The notes: generated by a model from the sequence alone, not told the origin. Counted from the stretch's first letter, positions 16,843 to 25,002 are shown. The stretch is DNA of 30,588 nucleotides from an uncultured Oscillospiraceae bacterium (GCA_934589325.1 CAKTNU010000003.1:1-30588), one strand, 5' to 3'. Numbers and translations: made by a program.

Positions 16843-19224
16843 TCACCCCATAATTATTTCTGCGCTGCAAATATTTCCGGCCGGTATTACCGGCAGAGCA
16901 TCCGTTTTCATGCCGTCGGCAATGATCTCCCGCACGCCCTTATGGACGCCGTCGGGATTCGTCACATGGATATTATATACGCCTCCGCGCCACTTACGCG
17001 TCACGGAAAATTCCTTCCAATCGGAGGGGATACAGGGGTCTATACGCAGGCAGTCGAAGTCCGGCTTCACGCCGAGGATATACTGCGTCGCGGCATAATA
17101 CGCCCAGCCGGAGGAGCCGGTCATGAACGGGTGCCGTGCGCGGCCGAAGGCCGTGTGGCTCTTGCCGACGACAAACTGGCAGTAGGAGTACGGCTCCGAC
17201 TGACGTATTTCTATTTTATCATTTTGCAGCGCCGGACACAAGGCATTATAGAATTTTATTGCGCGGTCTCCGCGTCCGAGCATCGCCTCGGCACACCACG
17301 CCCACGGATTCGGATGGCTGAATATCGCACCGTTCTCCTTGAGTCCGGGGTAAACTCTCGTGACAAAGCCGATCCCGTCGTCGGGCTTGGTGTAGCATGG
17401 CGCATTGAGCATAAGGCCGAAATCGGTATAAAGATACTCGTCGACGCTGTCCATGGCCTTTATGCCGCGCTCATACGGCGCGGCGCCGGACAGCACCGCC
17501 CAAGTGTTCGACTCCATATGGACGCGGCCCTCTTCATCGCTCTGCGTACCGATCCTGCGTCCGTCCGCGGTTATGCCTCGGATGTACCACTTGCCGTCCC
17601 AAAGCACGCTCTCGCAGTTGGCTCTTACATCTGCCGCAAGCGCCGAGTACTTCTCTGCGTCGGCGCCGCGCCCGAGCCGCCTCGCCAGTGCAGTGAAATT
17701 GTTCAGCGCCCAGTAATGCAGGAAGCTGACCATCGCACTCTCGCCGCCGCCTAGGTTCAGGCAGTCGTTCCAGTCGGCGCGCAGCCCCCTGCATATGCCG
17801 TTCCTGCCTATCTGCCGCGCCGAGAAATCGAGTATGCGCTGCATATGCTCATATACCGTCCCCTCGCCGCCGTCGGCATAGCTTATCACCTCGTCGGCAA
17901 AGCCGAGCTCGCCCGTTTCCTTTATATACTGTACCACCGAGCTTACGAGCCAAAGCGCATCGTCCGCGCAGGCGTCCTTTATGCCGTGGACTATCTGGCT
18001 CTTATCCGGCGTCGGGATGACCGTGGGCGATTTGAAGGACTGCTGTTCCTGCTCCGGCTCAAACCAGCGCGGCTCAAACAGGTGCAGCCCGTAGCCCTCG
18101 TTTGTCAGGGCGCGCATGAGCTCTACTATCCTGCTGCGGCACTTTGCCGGGTTTGAGTGCGGCACGGTCATCGCATCCTGTGCCGTATCGCGGTAGCCGA
18201 GACCGACGCGTCCGCCGACCTCAATGAACGACGTGAAGCGCGAGAACATAACATTTATCTCGCTCTGGTACAGGTTCCATATATTTATCTCCGTGTTCAT
18301 GCCTTCATTCGGCGTATCTATCTGAAGGCAGCTCAATTTATCGTCCCAGAACTTTGCAAGACGCCGGAAATCTTCGTCCGCACGCTGCGGCGTGTATTTT
18401 GCACGCGCCGCACGGCCTGCCTCGCGATTGCCCTCACCCAGCATGAATATCAGTCTCGCAGACTCTCCCGGAGCGAGAGTCAGGCTTTTTTTCAGTACGC
18501 CGCAATGGTTTCCGCCGTTTTCAAACCTGCCTCGGCACTCTCCCGAGACAACGCTCTGCGGGTCGCGCTCTGTGTGATATGCGCCGATAAAATCGTCGCG
18601 CAGGCAGTCAAAACCGTCGGGCTCAAAATTTGCGGTAAAAAACTGGAATCCGTTTTCCTCATAGTGCAGCTCATGCTCGATTATGCCGTCGGCATAGCTG
18701 CTGCCGGCCGCGTAAAGGCTCATCTGAAAATTGCGGTTGTCCATATCTATCTGGTGGAAGCTGAACTCGCAGTAGGAATACACAGACAGTCTGCGCGGTC
18801 TGCCGCAGTCGTTCCTGAGCGCAAGGTCCCACAGCTCCACCGGGTCGTCCATCGCGACAAACAGCGTCTGCTCGGCGTGAATATCGCTGTAATCGCAGAG
18901 ATATTTCACATAGCTCAGCCCGTGGCGGCAGGAGTACTTTGTCATGTCGCGGCCGACCGGCTGCCAAGAGACGCTCCAATAGTCGCCTGTCTCATCGTCG
19001 CGGATATAGATATAGTGTCCCGGCCCGTCCATCGGCACTCCGTTCGGCCTGAAGCGCGTGATGCGGTGATATTCCGGAGTCTTATACAGCAGGTATCCCC
19101 CCGCCGTGTGGTTGAACACGCCGTACATATCGCCTACGCCTATATAATTTGTCCATGAGACCGGCAGGTCTACCCGGTCTATCACATATTCGCGGTTGGT
19201 ATTGTCAAAATGCCCATATTGCAT
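16843..19224 (-). CDS. GH94 glycoside phosphorylase, N,N'-diacetylchitobiose phosphorylase-like
   Basis: This 793-residue protein matches the full length of GH94 enzymes, which cleave a beta-linked disaccharide with phosphate to give a sugar 1-phosphate and a free sugar. The N-terminus HFDNTNREYVIDRVDLPVSW begins the large beta-sandwich domain. The catalytic helical-barrel domain has FIEVGGRVGLGYRDTAQD (333-350) and the ADWND motif (483-487) that contains the general acid Asp, followed by CLNLGGGESAMVSF. From family knowledge, FIEVGGR-x-GLGYRDTAQD, the PTV-x-PTP and GIKD segments, and RVHMESNT resemble chitobiose phosphorylase more than cellobiose phosphorylase. Substrate is not proven. No signal peptide, so it acts on imported disaccharide. 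GAGGTG precedes the ATG. Confidence 0.92.
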   Translation of the reverse strand: MQYGHFDNTNREYVIDRVDLPVSWTNYIGVGDMYGVFNHTAGGYLLYKTPEYHRITRFRPNGVPMDGPGHYIYIRDDETGDYWSVSWQPVGRDMTKYSCRHGLSYVKYLCDYSDIHAEQTLFVAMDDPVELWDLALRNDCGRPRRLSVYSYCEFSFHQIDMDNRNFQMSLYAAGSSYADGIIEHELHYEENGFQFFTANFEPDGFDCLRDDFIGAYHTERDPQSVVSGECRGRFENGGNHCGVLKKSLTLAPGESARLIFMLGEGNREAGRAARAKYTPQRADEDFRRLAKFWDDKLSCLQIDTPNEGMNTEINIWNLYQSEINVMFSRFTSFIEVGGRVGLGYRDTAQDAMTVPHSNPAKCRSRIVELMRALTNEGYGLHLFEPRWFEPEQEQQSFKSPTVIPTPDKSQIVHGIKDACADDALWLVSSVVQYIKETGELGFADEVISYADGGEGTVYEHMQRILDFSARQIGRNGICRGLRADWNDCLNLGGGESAMVSFLHYWALNNFTALARRLGRGADAEKYSALAADVRANCESVLWDGKWYIRGITADGRRIGTQSDEEGRVHMESNTWAVLSGAAPYERGIKAMDSVDEYLYTDFGLMLNAPCYTKPDDGIGFVTRVYPGLKENGAIFSHPNPWAWCAEAMLGRGDRAIKFYNALCPALQNDKIEIRQSEPYSYCQFVVGKSHTAFGRARHPFMTGSSGWAYYAATQYILGVKPDFDCLRIDPCIPSDWKEFSVTRKWRGGVYNIHVTNPDGVHKGVREIIADGMKTDALPVIPAGNICSAEIIMG

Positions 19225-19273
19225 ACCGTCACCTCATAGTGTAGTCTAAGCGTCAAGCCACTTATCTGATCGT

Positions 19274-19302
19274 ATTATACCTGCCCTCCACAAACATGAA
19301 AA
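19274..19302 (-). promoter_or_regulatory. Promoter of the phosphorylase-mutase operon
   Basis: On the minus strand, TTTTCA (19297-19302), 17 bases, then TATAAT (19274-19279), 50 bases upstream of the phosphorylase ATG. The -35 is a 4 of 6 match. Confidence 0.6.
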
Positions 19303-19330
19303 TTGCCACGGATGCACCTTTTTGCATTTT

Positions 19331-19347
19331 CTTGTGCATCGCACAAG
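19331..19347. promoter_or_regulatory. Operator-like palindrome between divergent promoters
   Basis: CTTGTGC and GCACAAG flank ATC in a perfect 7-bp inverted repeat. It lies 4 bases upstream of the gntR -35 and 28 bases upstream of the phosphorylase -35, so one bound protein could affect both. GATGCAC at 19311 is also the complement of GTGCATC at 19334. It does not resemble the TGGT-N3-ACCA sites of FadR-type regulators. Confidence 0.5.
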
Positions 19348-19351
19348 CCGC

Positions 19352-19380
19352 TTGACATTTTCCGGCGAAGAAAATATACT
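19352..19380 (+). promoter_or_regulatory. Promoter of the gntR gene
   Basis: A perfect -35 TTGACA (19352-19357), a 17-base spacer and TATACT (19375-19380), 32 bases before the chosen ATG. Confidence 0.85.
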
Positions 19381-19412
19381 GAAACAGCACAAACGTATTC
19401 GGAGGGATGTTC

Positions 19413-20144
19413 ATGCACCTTGAGAAAATACAAAATACCGCGCCGAAGGTACCCGCGCTCATCATGGACGCGCTCACCTCAGCAATAGAGCAGGGCTATA
19501 TTCAGGTCGGGCATGAACTGCCATCCGAGCGTGATCTGGCCGAGCAGCTCGGCGTCGGCCGCGGCTCGCTGCGGGAATGTCTCGCGATCCTCGAGTTCAT
19601 GGGTGCTATTGAAAGCCGAGGCAACCGCAAGGTCCTGCTGCGCAATTCCGACTATATACAGCGCGTCGGCTCATGGATAGACAGCGTCAACCAGCTCGAT
19701 TCGCGCAGCACCTTTATCGAGTTCAGACGCGTCATAGAGGTCGGTATAGTTGAGCTTGCCTGCCGCCGTGCGACCGATGACGACCTCGCCGCCATAGAAA
19801 AAGCCGTCCGTGCGCTTGAGAGCGAGCCGGACAAATACAAGCACGACGTTGAATTTCACGAGGCACTTGCCGTGGCAAGCCACAACGCCATGCTCGCGTC
19901 TACGATACATCTCGTAAACAATCTTATTGCCGATATACGGATCCGCTTCTGGGATTTGCCGAACTATCTTGAAAAGACCCAGCAGTCGCATGAGGCGATA
20001 TATGAGGCGGTCAAGGCCCGCGATGTACAGCGCGCCCAGCTCGAGATGATACTTCACCTCGGCATAGTTGAAGAGTACAGCCGGAAATATCCGGAGCGCA
20101 GTCTCGGCGAAGTCGAATCCCCGCTGTCCGCAGACGACAGGTGA
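19413..20144 (+). CDS. FadR-type GntR-family regulator with FCD domain
   Basis: The 243-residue start at 19413 (MHLEKIQ) is chosen because GGAGGG at 19401-19406 is 6 bases upstream. The in-frame ATG at 19407 touches it and leaves no spacing. The winged helix-turn-helix covers about residues 10-75 (LPSERDLAEQLGVGRGSLRECLAILEF). The all-helical FCD ligand domain follows, with the three His of FHEAL, SHEAI and ILHLG in the positions that bind metal in this class. Such proteins usually repress metabolic operons and release DNA on binding an organic acid. The adjacent dehydrogenase operon carries two TGGT-N3-ACCA sites, the FadR-subfamily half-site pattern, so it is the likely target. Confidence 0.93.
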   Translation: MHLEKIQNTAPKVPALIMDALTSAIEQGYIQVGHELPSERDLAEQLGVGRGSLRECLAILEFMGAIESRGNRKVLLRNSDYIQRVGSWIDSVNQLDSRSTFIEFRRVIEVGIVELACRRATDDDLAAIEKAVRALESEPDKYKHDVEFHEALAVASHNAMLASTIHLVNNLIADIRIRFWDLPNYLEKTQQSHEAIYEAVKARDVQRAQLEMILHLGIVEEYSRKYPERSLGEVESPLSADDR

Positions 20145-20154
20145 ATATACCGAC

Positions 20155-20210
20155 AAACAGGGTGATTTTCCGCTTTGTGCAAAAGCGATAAAAATCGGCC
20201 CTGTTTTTTT
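20155..20210 (+). terminator. Terminator of gntR
   Basis: A long interrupted stem pairs AAACAGGG with CCCTGTTT (20155-20162 and 20199-20206), GATTTT with AAAATC, and CGCTTT with AAAGCG at the tip, followed by TTTT. It begins 11 bases after the gntR stop and separates gntR from the dehydrogenase operon. Confidence 0.88.
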
Positions 20211-20233
20211 ATGCTTAATATTTTCTGCGCCGG

Positions 20234-20262
20234 TTGACAGCGGCGCAAAAAAAGTGTACTCT
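20234..20262 (+). promoter_or_regulatory. Promoter of the dehydrogenase operon
   Basis: A perfect -35 TTGACA (20234-20239) with a weaker -10: TACTCT (20257-20262) at 17 bases, or TGTACT (20255-20260) at 15. The first operator copy begins about 10 bases downstream, in the transcription start region, a position expected for repression. Confidence 0.65.
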
Positions 20263-20271
20263 GTAGCCGTA

Positions 20272-20296
20272 TTTGGTATTACCAGCATACCATCAT
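20272..20296. promoter_or_regulatory. GntR-type operator, copy 1
   Basis: TTGGTATTACCA (20273-20284) contains the perfect TGGT-N3-ACCA palindrome of FadR-subfamily regulators. A further CATACCA follows at 20286-20292. The whole 25-base block recurs at 20339-20363 with a single base change. It lies over the predicted transcription start of the dehydrogenase operon. Confidence 0.72.
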
Positions 20297-20330
20297 GCCG
20301 TTCAGGTCGTCACCCAAACGGCTTTATTTT
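20297..20330 (+). other. Leader hairpin followed by a T-rich run, between the operators
   Basis: GCCGTT (20297-20302) and AACGGC (20317-20322) form a 6-bp stem with a 14-base loop, followed directly by TTTATTTT. It has the form of a weak intrinsic terminator within the predicted leader of the dehydrogenase operon. Attenuation is possible but unproven. Confidence 0.35.
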
Positions 20331-20338
20331 AAACGCGT

Positions 20339-20363
20339 TTTGGTATTACCAACATACCATCAT
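20339..20363. promoter_or_regulatory. GntR-type operator, copy 2
   Basis: The second copy of the 25-base operator block, with TTGGTATTACCA at 20340-20351 and CATACCA at 20353-20359. It starts 67 bases after copy 1 and lies within the leader, 38 bases before the TTG at 20401. It follows the perfect 10-bp palindrome AAACGCGTTT at 20331-20340. Confidence 0.72.
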
Positions 20364-20415
20364 ACAGATCGCAAAATTTTATGAAAGGCGTGAATAGATT
20401 TTGACCACGGAAAAC

Positions 20416-21411
20416 ATGGCTGAAAAAGGCTATACAAAAGCACAGCTGCTCGATTTTTACCGCACTATGGTGCGGATAAGAGCCTTTGAGGAGCACGCGG
20501 CCGACTGCTTCACAAAGGGCATGCTCGCCGGCAACATTCATCTGAGCATCGGTCAGGAGGGTGCTGAGGCCGGAGCGTTCGCCGCGATACAGCCGCATGA
20601 CTTTTTCACCTCCACTCATCGCGGCCACGGCCACGTTATTGCCCGCGGCGGCGATGCGAAGCTCGCGATGGCGGAGCTTTTCGGCAAGCGCGCCGGCTAT
20701 TGCAAGGGCAAGGGCGGCTCAATGCATATCTGCGACATGAAAAAGATGAACCATCTCGGCGCAAACGGCATCGTCGGTGCAGGTCAGGCGATATCCTGCG
20801 GTTCCGCGCTTGCCTCCAAAATAATGGGCGACAGCTCCGTGACCGTCGGCTGCTTCGGCGACGGCGCTACAAATGAGGGCTCCTTCCACGAGTCGCTCAA
20901 TATGGCCGCCGCGTGGAAGCTGCCCGTAGTATGGTTTATCGAGAATAACTGCTACGGCGTGTCCACCGAGATACACCGTGTCACAAACACCCCTGACCTT
21001 GCTTCCCGTGCCGCCGCCTACGGCGTGGATTATGCCATAGTTGACGGCACCGACCCCTGCGCCGTGTATGAGGCAATGAGCATCGCCATAGAGCACGCCC
21101 GCTCCGGCAAGGGGCCGTACCTAGTTGAGGCGAAGGTCTACCGCTATCAGGGACACTACTGCGGAGACCCCGCGGTCTACCGCCCGGCAGAATATCTCGA
21201 AGAGGGCAAAAAGCGCGACGCCATCGAATGTATGGGCCGGCGCCTGCTTGCTCTCGGCACGGAGCAGGCCGAGCTCGACGCGATAAAGGCGCAGGCCCAG
21301 GCGGAGATGGACGAGGCCGTGAGATTTGCCGACGAAGCCGCATATCCCGATCCCTCCGAAGTCACAGACGACATGTACAGCTCCGATAACGAAAGGTGTG
21401 TGGCAAGATGA
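20416..21411 (+). CDS. Dehydrogenase E1 component, alpha subunit (AcoA-like)
   Basis: The ATG at 20416 gives 331 residues. A TTG at 20401 would add five, and neither start has a strong ribosome binding site. The thiamine diphosphate site GDGATNEGSFHESLNM runs to ENNCYG, about 150-180. The segments FTSTHRGHGH, LFGKRAGYCKGKGGSMHI and LGANGIVGAG resemble acetoin dehydrogenase AcoA and bacterial pyruvate dehydrogenase E1 alpha. It would bind the substrate to thiamine diphosphate, cleave or decarboxylate it and pass the acyl group to lipoyl-E2. Acetoin is the favoured substrate because anaerobic clostridia normally oxidise pyruvate by ferredoxin oxidoreductase, but this is not proven. Its TGA overlaps the E1 beta ATG as ATGA. 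Confidence 0.9.
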   Translation: MAEKGYTKAQLLDFYRTMVRIRAFEEHAADCFTKGMLAGNIHLSIGQEGAEAGAFAAIQPHDFFTSTHRGHGHVIARGGDAKLAMAELFGKRAGYCKGKGGSMHICDMKKMNHLGANGIVGAGQAISCGSALASKIMGDSSVTVGCFGDGATNEGSFHESLNMAAAWKLPVVWFIENNCYGVSTEIHRVTNTPDLASRAAAYGVDYAIVDGTDPCAVYEAMSIAIEHARSGKGPYLVEAKVYRYQGHYCGDPAVYRPAEYLEEGKKRDAIECMGRRLLALGTEQAELDAIKAQAQAEMDEAVRFADEAAYPDPSEVTDDMYSSDNERCVAR

Positions 21412-22385
21412 AGAAAATAACCGTCAGCAAAGCCATAGGCGAAGCGCTGCATGAAGAAATGCTGCGCGACGAAAAGGTTTTCATTATGGGCGAAGACATG
21501 GCCGTCATGGGCAATGTTTTTGCCATAACAAAGGGCTTTCTTGAAGAGTTCGGCCCTCTGCGCGTTATAGATACCCCCATTTCCGAGGAGGGCTTCTGCG
21601 GCATGGCAGTAGGTGCCGCGATGCGCGGTATGCGCCCAGTAGTGGAGCTGATGTATGACGATTTCGCGACCGAAGCCGCGGACCCGCTGTTCAATCAGGC
21701 GGCCAAGCTGCGCTATATGTCCGGCGGGCAGACAACTATCCCCATGGTCCTGCGCGCCCCGATGGGTTCCGGCCGCAGGAATGCCGGGCAGCATTCGCAG
21801 TCGCTCGAGAATTTCTTCTGCCACTTCCCCGGGCTGAAGGTCGTCGCCCCCTGCACCGCGAAGGATGCCAAGGGTCTGCTGAAAACCGCGATCCGCGATG
21901 ACGATCCCGTCATATTTCTTGAGCACAAGCTGCTCTACGCACGTAAAGAGGAGATACCCGAGGAGGAGTATCTGATCCCGCTCGGCAAAGCCGATGTGAA
22001 GCGCGAGGGCAGAGATCTGACCATAATAACATGGAGCCGTGAGGTCAACTTCTCACTGGAGGCGGCGGAAACGCTCTCCGCCGAGGGCATCGATGTTGAA
22101 GTCCTCGACCTGCGCTCCCTCGTTCCGCTGGATTGGGACGCAATAAGCGCCTCCGTCAGCAAGACGCACAATGTCATCATCGTCTCCGAGGAAGTCAAGC
22201 GTGGCAGCTATGCGGGTGAGCTCTCCGCCCAGATAGCGGAAGAGCTGTTCGACGAGCTGGACGCTCCGGTCGAAAGAGTCTGCGGACTCAACATCGTCTC
22301 TCCGTTCAGCCCTGTCCTTGAGGACGAGAATTTCCCGCACCCCGAGACGATAGCCGCAGCCGTCAGGCGCGTTCTGAACAGGTAA
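21408..22385 (+). CDS. Dehydrogenase E1 component, beta subunit (AcoB-like)
   Basis: This 325-residue protein has the usual E1 beta length. The start at 21408 (MKKITVSKAIGEAL) follows AAAGGTG and overlaps the E1 alpha stop by four bases, a sign of coupled translation and equal subunit amounts. Family features are EDMAVMGNVFAITKGF near the N-terminus, DTPISEEGFCGMAVGAA with the Glu that activates thiamine diphosphate, and the C-terminal swivel domain DVEVLDLRSLVPLD followed by VIIVSEEVKRGSYAGELSA. It forms the E1 heterotetramer with the preceding gene. The gene begins the core of an uninterrupted E1-E2-E3 set with short gaps. Confidence 0.95.
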   Translation: MKKITVSKAIGEALHEEMLRDEKVFIMGEDMAVMGNVFAITKGFLEEFGPLRVIDTPISEEGFCGMAVGAAMRGMRPVVELMYDDFATEAADPLFNQAAKLRYMSGGQTTIPMVLRAPMGSGRRNAGQHSQSLENFFCHFPGLKVVAPCTAKDAKGLLKTAIRDDDPVIFLEHKLLYARKEEIPEEEYLIPLGKADVKREGRDLTIITWSREVNFSLEAAETLSAEGIDVEVLDLRSLVPLDWDAISASVSKTHNVIIVSEEVKRGSYAGELSAQIAEELFDELDAPVERVCGLNIVSPFSPVLEDENFPHPETIAAAVRRVLNR

Positions 22386-22395
22386 GGAGGATAAC

Positions 22396-23592
22396 ATGGC
22401 ACACGAATTACTTATGCCCCAGCTCGGGTTGACGATGGAAGAGGGCACCGTATCGCAGTGGCTCAAGCACGAGGGTGACGCGGTCAAGGCCGGGGAAGCC
22501 GTGCTCGAGATAAGCACCGACAAGCTGACAAACGAGGTAACAAGCGAGTTTGACGGTGTTCTCATAAAAATAGTCGCGCAGGAGGGAGAGGACATACCCG
22601 TAAAGGGACTTCTCGCCTACATAGGCGAGGCCGGGGAAGCCGTCGGAGAGTCTTCGGCGTCTGACGAGTCCTCGCCCGCTGTGTCGGCGCAGCCCGTCTC
22701 GACCGGGCGGATACGCATATCCCCACTGGCGAAAAAAACTGCCGCGAAGCTCGGCGTCGACTATTCAGGCATTGTCGGTTCCGGTGCGAATGGACGCATA
22801 GTGCAGAAGGATGTTTTGACCGCCGCTGAAGCAGCAAGACCTGCTGCCCCTGCCGCTCCCGCATCCGTACAGCCGCCCAGGACTTCAGGCTCCGCTCTGG
22901 CGCTCGAGGATGGCGACTCGGTATCCAAGCTCACCGGTATGCGCAAGGTAGTCGCCCAGCGTATGCTCCAGTCTCACACAGAGATACCCAATGTCACGAT
23001 GAGCATCAAGGCAGACGTCACCGAACTCATGGCGTTCCGCAAAATGCTGCTTGAAAAGACCGGCACGAAATATTCCGTCAACGACCTCATACTCAAGGCC
23101 GCGGCAAAATGCGTTGCCAGACACCCGGAGATAAACGTCGCCTATGACGACGGTCAGGTCATACAGCGCGCCCATGTGAATATCGGCATGGCAGTTGCTC
23201 TGGACGCAGGGCTCATTGTCCCTGTTATCCGCGACGCGGACAAGAAGGGACTGGACGCGCTCTCCGCCGAGGCAAAGGATCTCGCCGCGAGAGCACGGGA
23301 CAACAAGCTCACGCCCGACGAATACAAGGGCTCGACCTTCTCCGTCAGCAATCTCGGGATGTACGGCATAGAGACCTTCACCCCGATAATAAATCAGCCG
23401 GACGCCTGCATACTCGGCGTCGCGGCGGCACAGCAGGAGCTTGACATCGACTCCGACGGTAAGCTCTTCAAGAAGCAGGTCATGCGACTGTGCCTCACCA
23501 TGGATCACCGCCTGCTTGACGGAGCCGTGGCCGCGAAGTTCCTCGCCGACCTGCGCGATATTCTCGAGGCTCCTCTGAGCATCATTCTTTAA
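22396..23592 (+). CDS. Dihydrolipoamide acyltransferase E2 component
   Basis: This 398-residue protein has one N-terminal lipoyl domain (about 1-80) with lipoylated Lys43 in STDKLTNEV. A Ser/Ala-rich linker leads to a peripheral subunit-binding domain (about 103-140, RISPLAKKTAAKLGVDYSGIVGSGANGRI). A second Ala/Pro linker leads to the catalytic domain, which ends with intact DHRLLDG (His371, Asp375). It takes the acyl group from E1 and transfers it to CoA, forming the core of the complex. AAGGAGG is ideally placed before the ATG, 10 bases after E1 beta. Unlike the E2-like protein at 4592, all catalytic residues are present. The ligase at 25648 can supply its lipoyl group. Confidence 0.95.
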   Translation: MAHELLMPQLGLTMEEGTVSQWLKHEGDAVKAGEAVLEISTDKLTNEVTSEFDGVLIKIVAQEGEDIPVKGLLAYIGEAGEAVGESSASDESSPAVSAQPVSTGRIRISPLAKKTAAKLGVDYSGIVGSGANGRIVQKDVLTAAEAARPAAPAAPASVQPPRTSGSALALEDGDSVSKLTGMRKVVAQRMLQSHTEIPNVTMSIKADVTELMAFRKMLLEKTGTKYSVNDLILKAAAKCVARHPEINVAYDDGQVIQRAHVNIGMAVALDAGLIVPVIRDADKKGLDALSAEAKDLAARARDNKLTPDEYKGSTFSVSNLGMYGIETFTPIINQPDACILGVAAAQQELDIDSDGKLFKKQVMRLCLTMDHRLLDGAVAAKFLADLRDILEAPLSIIL

Positions 23593-23604
23593 GGAGGCAC
23601 TGCT

Positions 23605-25002
23605 ATGACAAACGACACCTCGGTCATTGTAATCGGCGGCGGTCCGGGCGGCTATGTGGCCGCAATACGCGCTGCCCAGCTTGGCGCGAAGGTAACTCTC
23701 ATCGAAAAAGCCGAGATGGGCGGCACCTGCCTCAATCGCGGCTGCATGCCTACCAAAGCCCTGCTGCATTCGGCAGAGCTGTACGAGCTCGCCGCAAACT
23801 CGCAGTATGCCGGCATAAAAGCAAGCCGCGTCGAGGTCGACTGGCCGCAGGTCCAGAGAAACCGCGCAGACGTGACCCGCAAGCTCACCGGCGGCTTCTC
23901 GGCGCTCATGAAAGCGAATAAGATAAAGGTCGTCAGCGGCGAAGCCCGCTTTGTCGGCGTAAAAAAAGTCCAGGCCGGCTCCGAGCTTTACGAAGCGGAT
24001 AAGATAATTATTGCCGCGGGCAGCTATCCCATCATTCCGCCCATCCCCGGGCTCAAAGCCTCGAAAGCCGTGCTCGATTCCACCGGCGCGCTCACGCTTG
24101 ACCATATCCCCGAGAGCCTGCTTATAATCGGCGGCGGTGTCATAGGGCTGGAGCTCGGCAGTGTGTATAACGCCTTCGGCACAAAGGTGACGATAATAGA
24201 AATGCAGCCGCGGCTCCTGCCGCTGATGGATGCGGAGCTTACCGAAATGGTGCGGCAGCAGCTTGAAGGCAATGGCATCGCGATATACACAGATACCAAG
24301 GTCGTCTCCGTAAGTGACAGTGCGAACGGCGCAGTCATCAGCACGGAGGGCAAAAACGGCTCCCAACGCTTTGAAGCTGAGAAGATCCTCGTCTGCGTCG
24401 GCCGTGCACCGCTGACTGATGCCCTGGGGCTGGACCAAGCCGGGATAAGGACCGAGAACGGATATATTCAGGTCGACGAGCGCATGGAGACCAGCGTCCC
24501 CGGTGTATTTGCCGTCGGCGACTGCAACGGCAAGCTGCAGCTGGCTCACGCGGCCATGGCAATGGGTGAGGCGGCTGCCGAAAACGCAATGGGCGGCAGC
24601 GCCGTATTCCGTCCGGATGAAAGTCCGTCCTGCTGCTATGTCGGCCCCGAGTTTGCCGGAGTCGGCCTTACCGAGGAGCGGGCGAAGGAGCTCGGCGTAA
24701 AATACCAGGTCGGCCGCTTCCCGACCTCCGCCAATGGCCGCAGCCTCGTGATGGGACACACCGACGGCATGGTGAAGGTCCTTATCGGCGAGGAATACGG
24801 GGAGATACTCGGCGTACACATTCTCGCTGCACACGCCACCGACCTTATTGAAGAGGCCGCACTCGCGATAAAGCTCGAGGCGACGGCGGATGAGCTTGCC
24901 GGGACCGTGCACTGCCATCCGACCGTAGCAGAAGCTCTCAGAGAGGGTGTTCTCTCCGCAGACGGCAGAGCGATACACATCCCAAACAAGAAGCGCAGAT
25001 AG
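23605..25002 (+). CDS. lpdA: Dihydrolipoyl dehydrogenase, E3 component
   Basis: This 465-residue protein has the standard E3 length. It reoxidises the dihydrolipoyl group of E2 and reduces NAD. The N-terminal FAD motif is GGGPGGYVAA, and the redox disulfide is Cys42/Cys47 in GGTCLNRGCMPTK. A second dinucleotide motif IIGGGVIGLELG binds NAD, and the active-site His438 and Glu443 sit in HPTVAEALREG at the C-terminus. There is no extra N-terminal lipoyl domain, unlike some acetoin-system E3 proteins. AAGGAGG overlaps the E2 stop, 12 bases before this start. A strong hairpin begins at its stop codon. This dedicated E3 supports a complete complex from one operon. Confidence 0.97.
   Translation: MTNDTSVIVIGGGPGGYVAAIRAAQLGAKVTLIEKAEMGGTCLNRGCMPTKALLHSAELYELAANSQYAGIKASRVEVDWPQVQRNRADVTRKLTGGFSALMKANKIKVVSGEARFVGVKKVQAGSELYEADKIIIAAGSYPIIPPIPGLKASKAVLDSTGALTLDHIPESLLIIGGGVIGLELGSVYNAFGTKVTIIEMQPRLLPLMDAELTEMVRQQLEGNGIAIYTDTKVVSVSDSANGAVISTEGKNGSQRFEAEKILVCVGRAPLTDALGLDQAGIRTENGYIQVDERMETSVPGVFAVGDCNGKLQLAHAAMAMGEAAAENAMGGSAVFRPDESPSCCYVGPEFAGVGLTEERAKELGVKYQVGRFPTSANGRSLVMGHTDGMVKVLIGEEYGEILGVHILAAHATDLIEEAALAIKLEATADELAGTVHCHPTVAEALREGVLSADGRAIHIPNKKRR

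Noticed and set aside
20331..20340. The palindrome AAACGCGTTT considered as an independent operator
   Set aside because: It is only 10 bases, overlaps the start of the second GntR operator copy, and has no second copy near another promoter.
22885..24978. An open frame of about 697 codons on the minus strand, antisense to the E2 and E3 genes
   Set aside because: It covers two certain genes on the other strand, has no recognisable domain and no ribosome binding site. Long antisense frames are expected from the GC-rich codon bias.
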